Below are positions 12,440-25,300 of a stretch of DNA of 64,000 bases, piece after piece. The position numbers were made by a program, and so were the translations under genes. Source of the DNA: Gyrodactylus bullatarudis (Eukaryota > Platyhelminthes > Monogenea > Gyrodactylidea > Gyrodactylidae). The notes below the pieces were generated by a model, which had not been told where the DNA came from, made no database searches, and saw only the letters and a program-made list of their open reading frames with translations. The stretch covers positions 62,001-126,000 of the forward strand of contig SSNU01000200.1 in NCBI GenBank assembly GCA_012064415.1. Direction: 5' to 3'. Each line of letters starts with the position of its first letter. Within the stretch, counting starts at the first letter, position 1.

Positions 12440-13042
12440 TGCATCATGAGCTGCTCTTACGTGCTATGAACAGAGAATTATTAGACTTTTCTTCGGCTAG
12501 AAGTGTCGAAGATTATGTTGAAGAGCAAATTTCTGATAAAGAATAAGACGAGGACTCTCCAATATTTTCCGATTAACTTTTATCAAAATTTGGATCGATA
12601 TTTTTCTCGAAAAAACCTCTATACTCAATAACTATGGCTTGCACCAGATTCACAGCAAATCCATGACTAACAAAATTTTCCCGATCGTGTATTGATCCTG
12701 AAGATTTTTTTCAATTTATTCATTGATGCCAATGTTGATTCAGTATATAGTAAATTATTCAAACAAATATGTATATATACAAGCATATGAAAGACTAAAA
12801 AAGAGAGCTGGATTTGGGCTTTGATCCAGAGCAAGCGATAGAAAACAACAAAGTCGCTGTGGAAAATGCAACATTTATATATGCGAAGAGGATTTTTGCT
12901 TATGTAGTCCTAAATGTCTATAAAGTTATCTAAATCTTGTCAAAAAAATCTTTTTCTGCGCTAAAACTAGTGTTGAGAGAAAGTGGGGCCAAAAAGACCC
13001 CAAATTTCGTCTACGTGATTTTTTTCAAATTCCATGCGAGGG
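12440..13042 (+). mobile_element. piggyBac remnant, internally deleted
   Basis: The plus strand encodes an acidic N-terminal piece (NRELLDFSSARSVEDYVEEQ, then ISDKE-stop-DEDSPIFSD). Only about 350 bases later comes a cysteine-rich end, RCGKCNIYICEEDFCLCSPKCL, the C-terminal zinc-binding domain of piggyBac transposases. The catalytic middle is deleted. The right end carries GGGGTCTTTTTGGCCCC-type palindromic sequence and finishes GCGAGGG|TTAA at 13043-13046, the expected piggyBac end and target site. I did not find the left TTAA end. Confidence 0.7.
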
Positions 13043-13046
13043 TTAA

Positions 13047-14507
13047 GTAAATAACGAATGAAAAAATTAAGTGCTTACATTTACGAAGCCTTTTAAAAAT
13101 ATAATTTATCGATAAGCTAGTCAATTTTTTATCTAGAACTGATTCAGAAAGCTCTTTTAATCTGGTTTAGTGTTAACATTCCTTTTTGTCAATTGAAATT
13201 TTCAAATTTTAAATGCAAAGTTTCATATTTAGTCGTTGTATTTACTTTGTGCAATGAGCAAGAAAGATTTACATATATCTGTATCTAGATTGTTGACTTA
13301 TATTCTTTATTTATTTATGTATCACTAAGATTCTACAAAGTTTCCAACGTAAAAAATAAAAGCAAATGGAATGCTTCAAAATTTGTTTGACACAAACGAG
13401 GCCTGATATTCATTTTAATTATTTGAATCAGCACGCTTGGTAATAAATAATTAATTTATAAGAGTCTTTCCGGTTCGTAAAATTCTAGAAATAGACCATT
13501 TGGATAAACTATTATTTCAAATTCAAATTGATTTTCTAACTTCCGGCTAGCATGCAGTTTTTAAAATAGATCTATATAATTTATCATGCAGAAATGCTTT
13601 TTAGTCAGGAAAAAATAGAAACTAAATGGTTGATAACCTATGTTATTTACAAAAATCTCAATTTTTTCAGCAATAATTGGAATGTATGAAGTCTTTAAAA
13701 ATAAATTTTTTTTTCTAATTTCGATTTGCGGTAAAAATTGAGCTAAATTCTTTATCGATTTGAAAGTGGCAGAATAAATACGATCATAGTAGATACTTTT
13801 TCAATTTATAATTTTTGAATGAAAGGTCAGTCGAACAAATATTAGAGTAAATAAAAGAATTATAATTTATTCCTCAGATAGGTAAACTTAGAGGCTTGCA
13901 AACTTAAATAGCCAAGTTAGAGCATGAAATGAACATATATTTAATGATGAAAGCAGTTCTTCTTAACCATAAAAGATAAAGTTGGTAAGTTTTGTAGCTT
14001 AAAAGTTCAAGACAAATGGAATAAGAAATTCGAATTAAGAATCTAAATAAGATAGTTTAGAAAAAGGAGAAATCCTTGGTGAAAATGTAAGATAAACACC
14101 AGGCAAATGAAAATTAGAAAGGAATTTGTCTTAAAAAGGTTATCAGGATTTCGGATATCCGAAGTTGAGAAGCAGAGTTCCGGCAACTGAGCTTCTTGGT
14201 AGATCATGCAAGAAGTGATCACGTCTCTCTTCGTCAGCGATTAGAAGAAATTTAATTTTTCTTTTTTCACTTTTTAGAAATCAAGTGAATTAAAAATTTC
14301 CCTTCTAGTTATTTTCGAAAGTGACATTTGAGGAGGATTAAAGAGAAATTCTATAATTCGTAGATAGCCCTTTGGCCATAACTATTGATTTAATTTTTTT
14401 AAAAAATCTTTGATATTTTTAAAGCTATTATTGTTATTAAAACTAAAAAGAACTACTAAAGTTACAAGCTAAATTGTTAAATGAAGCTAGAAATTTAATG
14501 CAAAATG
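13047..14507. other. AT-rich DNA, no gene seen
   Basis: Nothing recognised on either strand. Confidence 0.5.
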
Positions 14508-14865
14508 AGCGCGATTTTTTAATTTTTTAAAACTTTGAGTTGAAAATTTTTGTTGATTTCAAGGTCTGAGAGGAATCAAACGTTATTTTTCAGGATCATC
14601 AATAGACAAAGAAAATAATAACTAGTCATTTTGAAATGATCTTGGATCACCCTAGTTTATCAATTTCTAAGCAGTAAAAATGATCGAAAAGTAGGAAGTA
14701 AACTTTCGCACGTAAATAGTGTGTTTTCTCAAAAAAAATGAATATGAGTAAATATTCTCTTTGTCTAATGATGATCCTGAAAAATAACGTTTGATTCCTC
14801 TCAGACCTTGAAATCAACAAAAATTTTCAACTCAAAGTTTAAAAGAAAATTTAAAAATCGCGCCA
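14508..14865. repeat. Foldback MITE, ~105-bp arms
   Basis: The left arm (14508-14613, containing GTTGATTTCAAGGTCTGAGA and AATCAAACGTTATTTTTCAG) is mirrored at 14758-14865 with few differences. Both outer ends read GCGCGATTTTT or its complement. There is no coding potential. It is loosely related to the 4153-4532 family, which shares the CAACTCAAAGTT segment. Confidence 0.75.
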
Positions 14866-17106
14866 TCTCGAATTTTAAAATGTCTCTAAAATTTTTTTTA
14901 ACAAATCAATATAAGAAATCCAAATTCATCGAGAATAGCTGTAGATATTTTTGAGTTTAACTATCTGTTAAATTAAAATTTAGAAAAATTATATTTATGT
15001 CTTTAATAGAACTTTTTACATAATACATAGTTTGAGAAGTTTTCTTTACATACTTTTATGGCCCTACTTATAGGATGGAAGTTGTTGATGTTTCTTAGAT
15101 TCTTTAGATCAATTCATGTCTACCAGTGAATAAATTTATCTTTTACAAGATCTTTTTTAGACACTACACTTAATTATTAATTAGCACTTTTATCGGTTTA
15201 TTCTTATTCGATTGCATTCTGTTTTTTATTTCCCATTCATATTCCATTATCAGACAGTTTATTCACATCTAATCAAGCTAATTTGATAAGTGATTTTCAA
15301 CTTTTTTCTAGTTTTTGGAAACGAAAAAAGATTTCTATCGTTTATCATCAAAAAAAGGATCACTTCCTGACTGTTTAATTTATCAGATAAAAACAATACA
15401 GTTGATATTATGAGGAACAAAATTCTCAGAAATTTTTTCATCAGGAACTAGATATTTTCTGAAATCAAGATTGTAAATACACTGGGCAAGACTCAAAGAA
15501 AAATCAGCCAAGCTAAGATTATTTCATCATGAAGACTTGAAATTTTGTATTTTTAGAGATTGATTTGAAAAATTATTCCTGAATCCACTGCTCAAAGCTT
15601 ACATGATCGAAGTAAAGTTTCCATTAATCAAACATACTGAAGTAAATAAATATTTTCAACTAAAAGTTTCATAAATTAAAAATATAGCCAGTCAAAAACA
15701 TGTTCTTGATTACGTGTGTATGGGTTAGACTTTGTCGAAATTTTCCAAATTTTCTATCGATATGATAAATTTAATCTTTAAGTATTTTAATATTGTATCA
15801 ACAAATTTCGCTTCAGAATACCTTTTATGCTTCTGGAAAAAGATGAAAAAAATTGTGAAATTTTTCAAATTAAAAACGTTTTTTTAATTTTTTATTATTC
15901 ATAATCTTACCTTATTTTCGTAAAAACTTTCGTTAGCAATATCAATTATAAGAAATATTTTCTATATATTCTCCATAGTAAACATATTTAAAAAGTCCTA
16001 AATTTACCTAATCGCTACCCAATTTGCAATGATTTTTACTACTATTTCATCATCTTTTTCACCCAAAATAGTGATCTTGTCATAGAGACACAAAAAACCG
16101 TGAAATTTATTGTTCTATAATGTCTTTGGGAGATTATGTAGGCAAAATATACATTACCATATCGAGGGATGATTTTTTCTCTTCAAAATTATGCAAAACA
16201 TCACATTGTATCACACATTCCGTGAGTAATAATCCTGAGTTGTTCGGAGGAAAAAAAAGTCCACGAGTGTGTATTGCCGGAGATAACAATCTGGATTACA
16301 AAACATCATCCTCGGTTTTATAGATGAAAATACCAAGAATTTTTTGAAAATCATAAATTCCCATAAAATGTTTTCACTTGCTTGAATTTAATTGGTTGAT
16401 GAAAATTTTGGTCATATGATCATAATTTTCATGAATAAAAAATGAATTTTGAATGATATTGGGTACGAATCCACTCAAGTTTTATGAAAAATCTCACTAT
16501 ATCGATATTTGTCTTCATTCATATTATGCCCTTATTTTAGTTCATAGATTATAATTATTTTGAGTAACAACAAAATGCAAAAGCCCAACTGGTATTAAAT
16601 CAGTCAAGTCGCTCAAGGTCAAAATTCAGCTAAACCTGGGTTGTTTCTCCGGATAGTCAGGAAAACATGAAAATTTTATGAGTTGTTAAATCTGACAAAA
16701 ATGTTTTGAATTTCCACTTTTGGGGCGGTCGAATATGGTCATTTGAGATCGAAATTAGACTTTAAAATGAGAGAAATTTATTAAGAAAGAGTTTAAAATC
16801 AAGTTACTTTCTGGTCATTTGTTTGAAATGCTGGTTAGTAGAACGACGAGTTTAGGGTGAATAAAAGTTGTTTTGTATTTTAGAGATAAAATTTTGTCCG
16901 AGTATTGGTGTCTAGATCTTCTGATTTTACTTTTGCTTGAGTATCTATTTATTTTAATGAAATTAAACCTATAGCAAACTCAATTTGAACCTTGATTATT
17001 TTCACATTATAGAATGTATAAAGTCTACTTATTTGATCTGATCGAAAATGGAAGATCTTGTATCAAGAAACAAAAGCATTGAAAAAATACTCTAATATTT
17101 TTTTAA
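14866..17106. other. AT-rich DNA with one diverged MITE arm
   Basis: About 15740-15860 is a single diverged arm of the 9113-9550 family. The remainder shows no gene; the frame at 16120-16323 has no family motifs. Confidence 0.5.
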
Positions 17107-17240
17107 TTTTTCATTATTGTATGTATGTATGTATCAAGCCGGTGTAATAGTCTGATGAGAACCGATGAAGTAAAAGCTTTATTACTCATTATTCACTCGT
17201 CTTCAAAATCCTCTAAGAAATGAATATTTCTACTAATTCA
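17107..17240 (+). repeat. Solo Penelope 3'-end-like repeat, matches minus-strand copy at 58625-58765
   Basis: The block runs from TTTTTCATTATTGTATGTAT through CAAGCCGGTGTAA, the hammerhead-like core and TTCACTCGTCTTC to AAATGAATATTTCTACT. It matches the reverse complement of 58625-58765 almost throughout. The 58 kb copy lies just downstream of a decayed PLE with a GIY-YIG domain on the same strand, so this one is most simply read as a solo 3' end of the same family. Confidence 0.7.
17147..17188 (+). ncRNA. Hammerhead-like motif in the solo Penelope 3' end
   Basis: Order of elements: TAGT (stem I), CTGATGA (17152-17158), G-AACCGA-T loop region, GAAG (17167-17170), stem III GTAAA-AGC-TTTAT (17170-17182), one base, then ACTC (17184-17187) to close stem I. 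The CTGATGA and GAA blocks, the stem III hairpin and the stem I pairing fit a hammerhead. Stem II is reduced to a single G-U pair, well below the usual length, and A15.1 is G here, so this copy may be inactive. Confidence 0.35.
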
Positions 17241-18519
17241 AATCTAATATTATTGGTTGATGAAATTTGGGGCAGAAAGGTATAAGTAGGGAAAATTGAA
17301 ACGAGCAGAGCTATCGAGAGGCGTTATCTATCCAACTCACTGTATAGGCGGATTTTGTAAATAGCCAGAGACAAAAAAGAAGAAAATGATTCAACTAATA
17401 TCTGAGTAAACGAAAAGACTTACTTAGACAGTTACTTAAATGAGAATTTATTTTTTATCAAGTAAAAGAGTAAGGGAAAAATGGCAAATTTATCTTGGTT
17501 TCTAGCAATGTTAGAAATCAAAATTTTATATTTTTTTAAATGAGGAAATGGGAACAAGCAACATATCAAAATTCGCAAAAATTTACTGCCCTAATTATCT
17601 ATGAGAGGCTTTCTTAAAAATATTGTAATGATGAATGTGTTATACACATTGTGTACTTATATTGGCATGTAAAGACTGATGAATATGCCTGAAATATAGC
17701 GCTTACCTCTCAAAAAATTTAGGTATTGCCTTTCATTTTAGAATGGTAGATAGCATAGCCAAATTTAAAGTAAAAGATGAAATTGCTGTTCATCTATTAG
17801 AAAAAAAAGCATTCTGGCGAAAATACTGTCAAGGGATAAAACAAGCGAATGTTCAGGATGTATTTTTCTTTGTAAACTGAACTAATTTTGTATTTTTGAT
17901 CTTGCTTTTACAGCTATTCTCAATGAATTTGGCAATCAATGAGTTTTACGTAAAACTCATTTTCATCATCAAGTTCTCGAGATTTTCTGATTTATTTTTT
18001 ACATTGAATCTTGTCAAGTCTAAGAATGTTAATTTATTGAATATTCGCAGACTTGAACAGTTTCACGGAATTTTTACATTAATCAATCAAGTTTCGGAGT
18101 TGTGACAAGAGAAAAGAAAATTATGCTAATAAAATATCTGTTTTTTATCTACGAGAAAGTGCTAAAAGACTCTATCCAAATTCTTCTAGGAAAATGATTT
18201 ATTTCTGTGTTGTTATTTTTTCATTAATTGACACCTTTTTTTACAAAATCAAGTCTATCACACTGTTTAGATCTACGAGACCCTTCATGCTCCATTGTTT
18301 CACCTGCAGTGGAACTCAACACTTTCTTGAGCGATAATTTGAACTAAAAGAGACTTAAAATACTTTTTTCGCCCCTCATTAGAAAGGAAATTTATCAAGC
18401 TACAAAAATATGCAGAATTCATAAAGATAGCTTTTCACTTATGCTAACCAAGGTTACTCAAAGAAATGTGATTTCTCAAGTCTAAATATAGGGTCATTCA
18501 CAAAAGATTGTTTTATAAA
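17241..18519. other. AT-rich DNA, no gene seen
   Basis: No supported gene. The frame at 17896-18105 is a chance-like low-complexity ORF. Confidence 0.5.
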
Positions 18520-18990
18520 CCTAATTGACATGAAGATGAGAATTTATTATTTTTACAAAAAACTCGATATTTTTCTCCGGATTCACAGAAAAATAATTTT
18601 TTAAATTTTAAAACGGAATGCGCTAATAAGATGTGGATATTCGAAAAATTCCGAATTTTTCTCGGAAACAGTAAGTTCTCCGCTATCTCTATGGCCAAAT
18701 TTGAATCCTTCGTCTAATGTTGGTCCAAAATATCATCACTTAACTGCTTCGAATCATCGAAATCGATAAAATTTTTGGGTTTAAAATTCGAAAAAGTTGA
18801 TATTTGGGGCATATTTAAAATTCGAAAAACGGCCTAATTTTGGTCGGATTGAATTTTTTTCAGATATCCACATTTTATTAGTTCATTCCGTTTTAGAATT
18901 CAAAAAATTATTTTTTTCTGTGAATCCAGAGAAAAATATTGAGTTTTTTGTGAAAATAGTAAATTCTCATCTTCATGTCAACTAGGTTTA
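18520..18990. repeat. Foldback MITE, ~180-bp diverged arms
   Basis: Ends read CCTAATTGACATGAAGATGAGAATT on the left and AATTCTCATCTTCATGTCAACTAGG on the right. The arms (about 18520-18700 and 18810-18990) are reverse complements through GATATTTTTCTCCGGATTCACAG, AAACGGAATGCGCTAATAA and GTGGATATTCGAAAAA. Single-arm relatives lie at 30515-30672 and about 46120-46172. The frames through both arms are mirror images of one non-coding repeat. Confidence 0.8.
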
Positions 18991-20342
18991 TGTTAAATGT
19001 GGAACTCTAGCTGAACTGGACGAATGCTTCAAAAGTTACAGTTTAATTGTTACATAACTGCTAGTTTTTTTTGGTGCTACTTTTACTATTAATCCATCAA
19101 AAAGTTACAAGTAAATAATAAAAATTATGGCTATTAGAGAAAGCCTAATTTTCGATTTAAAGAACTAAGCAAATTTTTTTTCTGATCACAGATCACACGT
19201 TAAGAGGCAATATTCTGCCCTACCCAAACGAATAAATTATTTTTTTTTATTTACCTATAAACACAGTATTATCTTTCATATGCTATAAAAATGCTATCTT
19301 GTGACTTCCCTAATTATTATATTTGCATTTTGGAAATGTTTGGAATAGGGCTTTTGAGGAAAACCCATCTAAAAACTTGATTTTGCCCAAATTCATTGAA
19401 TGAGTTTATTTGTCAAAAAGGCTCAGTTTTCAGGTTGATAAATAAAAGAAAATCGAAATAATAGATAGATAGAATAATGTATTTCATTCTAATTTTTGTT
19501 TCATCTTTTAATACATAGTAAGTATTATGATTATCGTCAAAATATCTTATGGAAGAAATTATTATTCCTGGAAACAAGGGAGATTGAATTTACAAATTTT
19601 CCAAATAACAATATAACAGTATGTTCCCTTAAAAATAACAAGTACTGAATCATCAAGATGACATTTATTCCTTTTCATCATGTCAAATTTGCTAAGAAAA
19701 TGCATTAAATTTCACTATTACTTATCATTATTATTCATGGTTATAAAAACTAATCATACTTGTCTTTTATTCAGATCTGGTTTTCTTTTTCATTGTAATT
19801 GGATTAATTAAAAAATACTTTTTATACATTTTCACCTGGCAATTTAGCAAATGGAAAGAGGGTCTAATGTATGCAATGAGTGTATTGAGTATTACAAGTA
19901 TTGAGAAATCAGCCAAAAAAATAGAATGAAAATCAAATTTCTTCAATCAATAATACGCATAATGAATTTGATATTATTTAAGATTTTGGTCACAATAAAT
20001 AAAAATAAATATCACCGAAATAGTTGAAATCTTGTTTTTGTTGTTGGTAAAAGAAACCGTTGACATTTTTGGATGTTTTGTGTGGTGAAAATAAAATTTG
20101 TTGATGAGAATGGCAATTTGCATATAGGGTGGGTTTGGGGGTATTATACAGCTGTTATATCAATTTTTTAAGCTTTTGCAGAGCGAGAGAAATCGGAATA
20201 CTCAAAATTGTACTCTCAAGCACAAATGTTGTAAGTATAGAAATATCCAATTTATCAAAGGTTTTTTTTTAATGTTCTATTGCATCATTATCGTTAAGTA
20301 GGTTTAGAAATTTTATTAAAAATAGTTGGGATATTAAAAGCA
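18991..20342. other. AT-rich 3' flank of the minus-strand GPCR gene
   Basis: No additional gene recognised. The 3' UTR of the GPCR at 20343 must lie in the right-hand part; I could not place a polyadenylation site with confidence. Confidence 0.4.
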
Positions 20343-22157
20343 TTAAGTAAGAATCTTATCTGAATCTTGATATGGAGGATTACTGTTCCAGGGCTTACGC
20401 CATCCACCTGAAACATTATTACGATGAACTGAGTAGAGGGGAGATGACTTTTGCAATTTATGAAGTTCTTTAATTACAACTTTACTTGAGAACAAGTATA
20501 CAAATGGCTTTAACGATATGACCATGGCATTTGTCATGATACTCAAATAGTTGAGAATTTCTTTGGTCTCTCGAGTCGACTCATTGTCAGTACGAATGTA
20601 GTAAGCGATTGTTTGAAATATCATATTGAATAGATAGAAGAAGGAAATGTTTATCGTCAACTTGGTGACAATAAATTCATTCTTCCATCTTTTACAGTCG
20701 AGCATAGATAAATTCATCATGGCGGAGGTTCTCGCTGTGGTACAATTATCACAGACAACATCATAATTTGAAATGCCTAAGGATTGAATAGAAATTCATT
20801 TATATTCTTTTTAAAAATAATAATAGTCTTAATTGACCTGATCCTTCCAAGATTTTAATTTTCCAGGGATAAAATAAGGATTTAATGATTACAATTGACC
20901 AAGAAAAATACTAAAAGCCAGGCATTATTCCAATATAATAATAATTGCCCATATTTATTTTTTTATTTAATGATTTCAAGTGATTTTTTTAATTCTCAAA
21001 TCAATCACGTGAAAATGACTCAGAGTAAGTGAATAGAATATATTTTAATTAACAATAATGATGTGTTTTGTGATAGGTGTTTTATATAATCAAAAGGACT
21101 CACCAGAATTTTGATCACTGAAATTATTGTTCTCTTCTGTTTCCTGTTGGCGTTTGTGAAGTTGAAACTTTTTAAAGCCATACTTTTTATCACGAATAAG
21201 GATAAGATACCAGATTATGAGTAGTCCGGGAAGGAATATCTCCACAATCGGTGTCAAAACATTGACTAATGATATTTTATAGGCATTCGTTGACATGAGG
21301 AATGAACCAATTTTTGGCAAACTATAAGAGTAGTCAAAGGTGATATAATAGGCAAATGTTTTGATGACAGTGTATAAGCTGAAAAAGAACACCATGATTA
21401 GTGTATAGATTGTATAACGGCATCTTGAACGACCCTTATGAATGGCCTCTTTAATTTTTGGATCAAGGAGTGATTCAGCCTGCGGCGATATTGTCTCAGC
21501 GGCTATTGGCAATCGATCAATTAACAGTGCGATAATTAGCCATAAAGAAATGACATTTATCGTTTGAAATGTTGGTACAACTTTTGGTACCAGATATATA
21601 GTCCAATTGACATAACGATCGAATTGCGTGTCAATATCAGGAGCTGATAATTGATAGGTATTTATTAACAAGAAGCCAAAAAGATAAAGAATATCAAATA
21701 TTGCAGCAAATGTCATATAGAGTGTTGCTCCAGATCTGTTTGATTTAGAATTGAACCATGGTAAGCACAAAATATTTCCAACAATGCCAATTACCACAAA
21801 TATTGAAGTGATCATAAACATTATGTGAAACAAGTAGGCATATTCTGGTAAATCGGTAAAGATTAGATCGAACGGTCCTTCAACCAAATCTGCTGTAGCA
21901 TTGAACTTTCTAAAGAGACAAAGAGAAAGATTTTATTATTAATATTTCCATTAGTTTGAAAAATTTATAACAAACTTCTTTTTGACATTCTTGAGAATAT
22001 CCATTACATAATCACACCAAGGTCCAAGTTTCGGAAATACAGAGACATAATCACAACCATATAGATTGTTAGCGATCCCTTCAAAGACTTCACGCATCTT
22101 TGTATCGGGATAACCATTTTCGCCTTTCCATTCTGGTAAATCATCTATACTACCCAT
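20343..22157 (-). CDS. Rhodopsin-like (class A) GPCR, orphan, three exons
   Basis: Three exons give 473 residues: 22157-21976, 21909-21104 and 20776-20343. Phases agree (2, then 1) and all splice ends are GT/AG; the first donor, GTTTGT, is weak. The extracellular N-terminus has a YGCDY...PWCDYV cysteine pair and NAT, and lacks an obvious signal peptide. Seven hydrophobic segments follow: TM1 contains the GN motif (IVGNILCLPW); TM3 ends LLIDRLPIAA, a DRL variant of DRY; exon 3 has a VVCDNCTTA loop, then TM6 and TM7. TM7 ends in KPFVYLFSSK, where NPxxY is expected. The fold suggests a peptide- or amine-type receptor at the cell surface, but I cannot name a ligand. It is head to head with a related receptor gene sharing the N-terminal cysteine motif. 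Confidence 0.85.
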
Positions 22158-22315
22158 TATCTATGAAATCTGATTATATTAAAATTTAAACTGCAGAATA
22201 CTCATGTGAAAGCAGCCATAAGTTGGTTTAAACAAACTTTAAAGTTTTTTCATCCGAATTTCGACTTGTTTGAAATCTTCAACAGTTCGGTTGATTAAAA
22301 AAATTTTAATTCGTT
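22158..22315. promoter_or_regulatory. Shared 158-bp region between divergent GPCR start codons
   Basis: The two receptor ATGs are 158 bases apart in opposite directions, so both 5' UTRs and core promoters must fit here, or upstream non-coding exons exist. No clear TATA or Inr element was identified. The region is AT-rich with a CATCCGAATTTCGACTTG segment. Confidence 0.5.
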
Positions 22316-25300
22316 ATGGATCGAATAGATGAGATCAATAAATTACCAGAGGTCTCAGAAATTCCACAATTATCGAAGAACAAATTATATGAGATAATGA
22401 AAGGAATTTATGAAAATGCAGACTATTGTGATATAGATTTTGTACCTCAAAAATTTTTAGATTGGTGTAAAGAACTAAAGTGTTCAGATGGTAAATGTGC
22501 CAATATCCCAGCAGATCTTTTCACATTCTCAACAACAACAACAACAACTACTACTACTACTACTACTACAACTGTTGGGCCTATTCTTGTCTCGACAGTT
22601 TTTCCGTCTCAAAATGAATCTCATGGTATTCTAAAGGATTGCTATGATGCAGTTTTTTGTGTCACCGATGAATATTCAAACATTTTGCACTTTGTATTCG
22701 GCATATTCGGACTTTTCATATGCATCGCTGGAATATTCGGTAATGCAATTAGTCTACCCGCATTTTCATTTCATGGACGAATGTCTGGAACTGAGGTTTA
22801 TCTCCTAGGAATTGTGATTATTGATTTGATATACTTGATCCTAACCATTCTACTGAGGCTAATTCCTTTTGTTGCCTCAGATTTAACATCACAAATTCGT
22901 TTTTATTCAAGATTTTCAGTACATCTAATACCGTGGCTTGGACCTTTTGAAGATTTTGCCAAGGTAGCTTCAAGCTGGATGGTTATTGGTCTACTATTTG
23001 ACAGATTTATCTACATCTTTTATGGAATGTCTGGAAAGGAGTCGTATACAAGAAAAAGAGTCTCATTAATTGTTTCTGTATTTATGCTTCTTCTGTCGCT
23101 GTATCATATACCTAGATTATTTGAGTTTACACTAATTTGCAATCATGAAATTACTCATGCTAATGGAACCACAACGTATAATCTTCATGGATCATATACT
23201 GGCCTAAGAGTTATTCGTTCTTGGATGGGATCACAAACAGGATATTTAAGTACAGTCTATAATCATCTCAAAGTACGTTCTCTATCTTATCAATTTCATA
23301 TCTCATATTAAATTTAAATCTTTTTCTTGAACTAACATGCATGGGTTTCTTTTTATGTAGTAAGAATTAAAATTTCATCTCTTAAACAAATCTTGCAATG
23401 CATGATTTCCCTAATGACCAAAGCTTCCTTGTCATCCCATGTGATTATTTCCACCTTATTGTTTTAGTCTTTTTTAGAAATGAATATTCTTGTTTTTTTT
23501 CTTTCTTCTAATCAGCATTTCAGTACATGCTTATTATGTGATGCCATTGTATTTTGCTATTCTTCTCTTTCGCTAGCAAACTGTCTATTTCAACTTATCA
23601 TTTCTTGGTGAAAGAAATTGATTTACTTTTCTATCTCTCATTTGTTCATTCTAAATATCTTTTGGTCTCATATCATCTTTTTCTGTTAAGATGACACTAC
23701 CTAGTAATTTATTATTTAATTTCTTGCTCCAATATAACATTAGTTACAATGATAACAAATTCTGTGCGAAAAAATATTCATGTTACGACCAATGTGTACT
23801 ATTTGATCAGTGTATATGCTACAGTATAACCTTTGAATCAGTATGTTTATAAATAAATTAGTATAAAATATGAAATTCTCTTGTAATATCAAAATTTGAA
23901 TGAGCAGTCTTGATAATACTGAAAACTTGATTTTCATGTACGAATTTAAGTATTTTTCCATTATCTTTATCCCTTGTTGAGATAAGCCATTCTCTTCCAT
24001 CAACAATCAGCACACCATATCGCTTTAAAGGTAATAATCACTTGATGATTTTCTTATTTTAGCGTTCTGTAACAACTTAATAATAATAATGTACGAAGAA
24101 TATTCAAATTCGGAGAGAATTTCCAGTTTTTTGTGCCAAGTAATCATGAAAATTTTTCTAATCTCTAACATCGTCATCCTTTAATGAAACATAAATGAAA
24201 TCAAAACTATGAAGAAAGTTTTGGCAAGCTTTAATTGGCCCTTTTTGAAGGGTTAGGTCAAAAATAGAATTTTATGTATTTTTTATAAAAAGTAGAGGGA
24301 TTTCTGATTCACATAATTTTTTAACACTAAGTCGGTAATTACTTGTGTTTGTGTTAAAAACTAGGGAAAAGGTTTCATTTATATTGTACCTTTAGAATGA
24401 ATGGAATGTAACCCATTATAAGCTAACCAATAAGAATACTACTATAGTATACCAGGAGATTTAGAATTAAGATATATTAAGACCATGAAAGTCAATCGGA
24501 CCTGAAAGGGTTAAGATTAGAATCCTATTCTCTATCATAATTGAAAATTTCACTTTTGTTATAAAATTTTCTTATAATGTGTAATGATAACATATTTTTA
24601 TCAATATAATAAAGATAACTATCTTGCAATATTAAAAAAAAGAAGAAATATCGATTTCAAGTTTGAACATTCTCAAGTCTTTTCCTGTGCTTCCCCCTCC
24701 CCCCTTCCAAGTTCAAACCCTCTTTTTTCAGTGATTTTAAAACATTTTTTAATGATTCTTTTTTTTTCTCAGCCAGACTTAAGAATTTCATTGATATTTA
24801 AGCTTAATGATGCATTTTGATAGAAATTATTTAATTTCTCAATGTCCAGAGATGCTTAGATTCATATCCATGATAGCTGAATAGCTAATTCAGAACCAGA
24901 TATATTTTTTATTCATGAAATCAAAAAAAACAGTTCTTGAAAATAGAGTAAATTTCAACCCCGATTGATTTATCATAAATCTTCAATGTCTAAGTTGTTT
25001 CGTAATCAGATCAAATGAAATTTATAAGATATCCCTTTCGACATTAACTGAGTGTTTTTGTTATTCCATATACTTGAATCTATTGTTAATTAGGTTATGA
25101 TAACTGGGTAGAAGTGATATATTGCTAAACAACAAAAATATAAAAACCCATATTATCAAATCTATGAATCTGTAAAGAAATATAATGTAGATATGGGGAG
25201 TTGGTCCAGTGGTCCAAGTGTTGTAACAATTTATTTACAAAAAATCATCTCATTGGCGAAATTTCATATTAAAAATAAACTATTCACCAGTAGATAGGAA

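Noticed and set aside
17664..17693. CTGATGAATATGCCTGAAAT as a hammerhead core
   Set aside because: Stem II, stem III and stem I cannot be paired, and the site is not associated with a Penelope element.
18513..18985. Two small proteins with similar sequence on opposite strands
   Set aside because: They are translations of the two inverted arms of one MITE, not genes.
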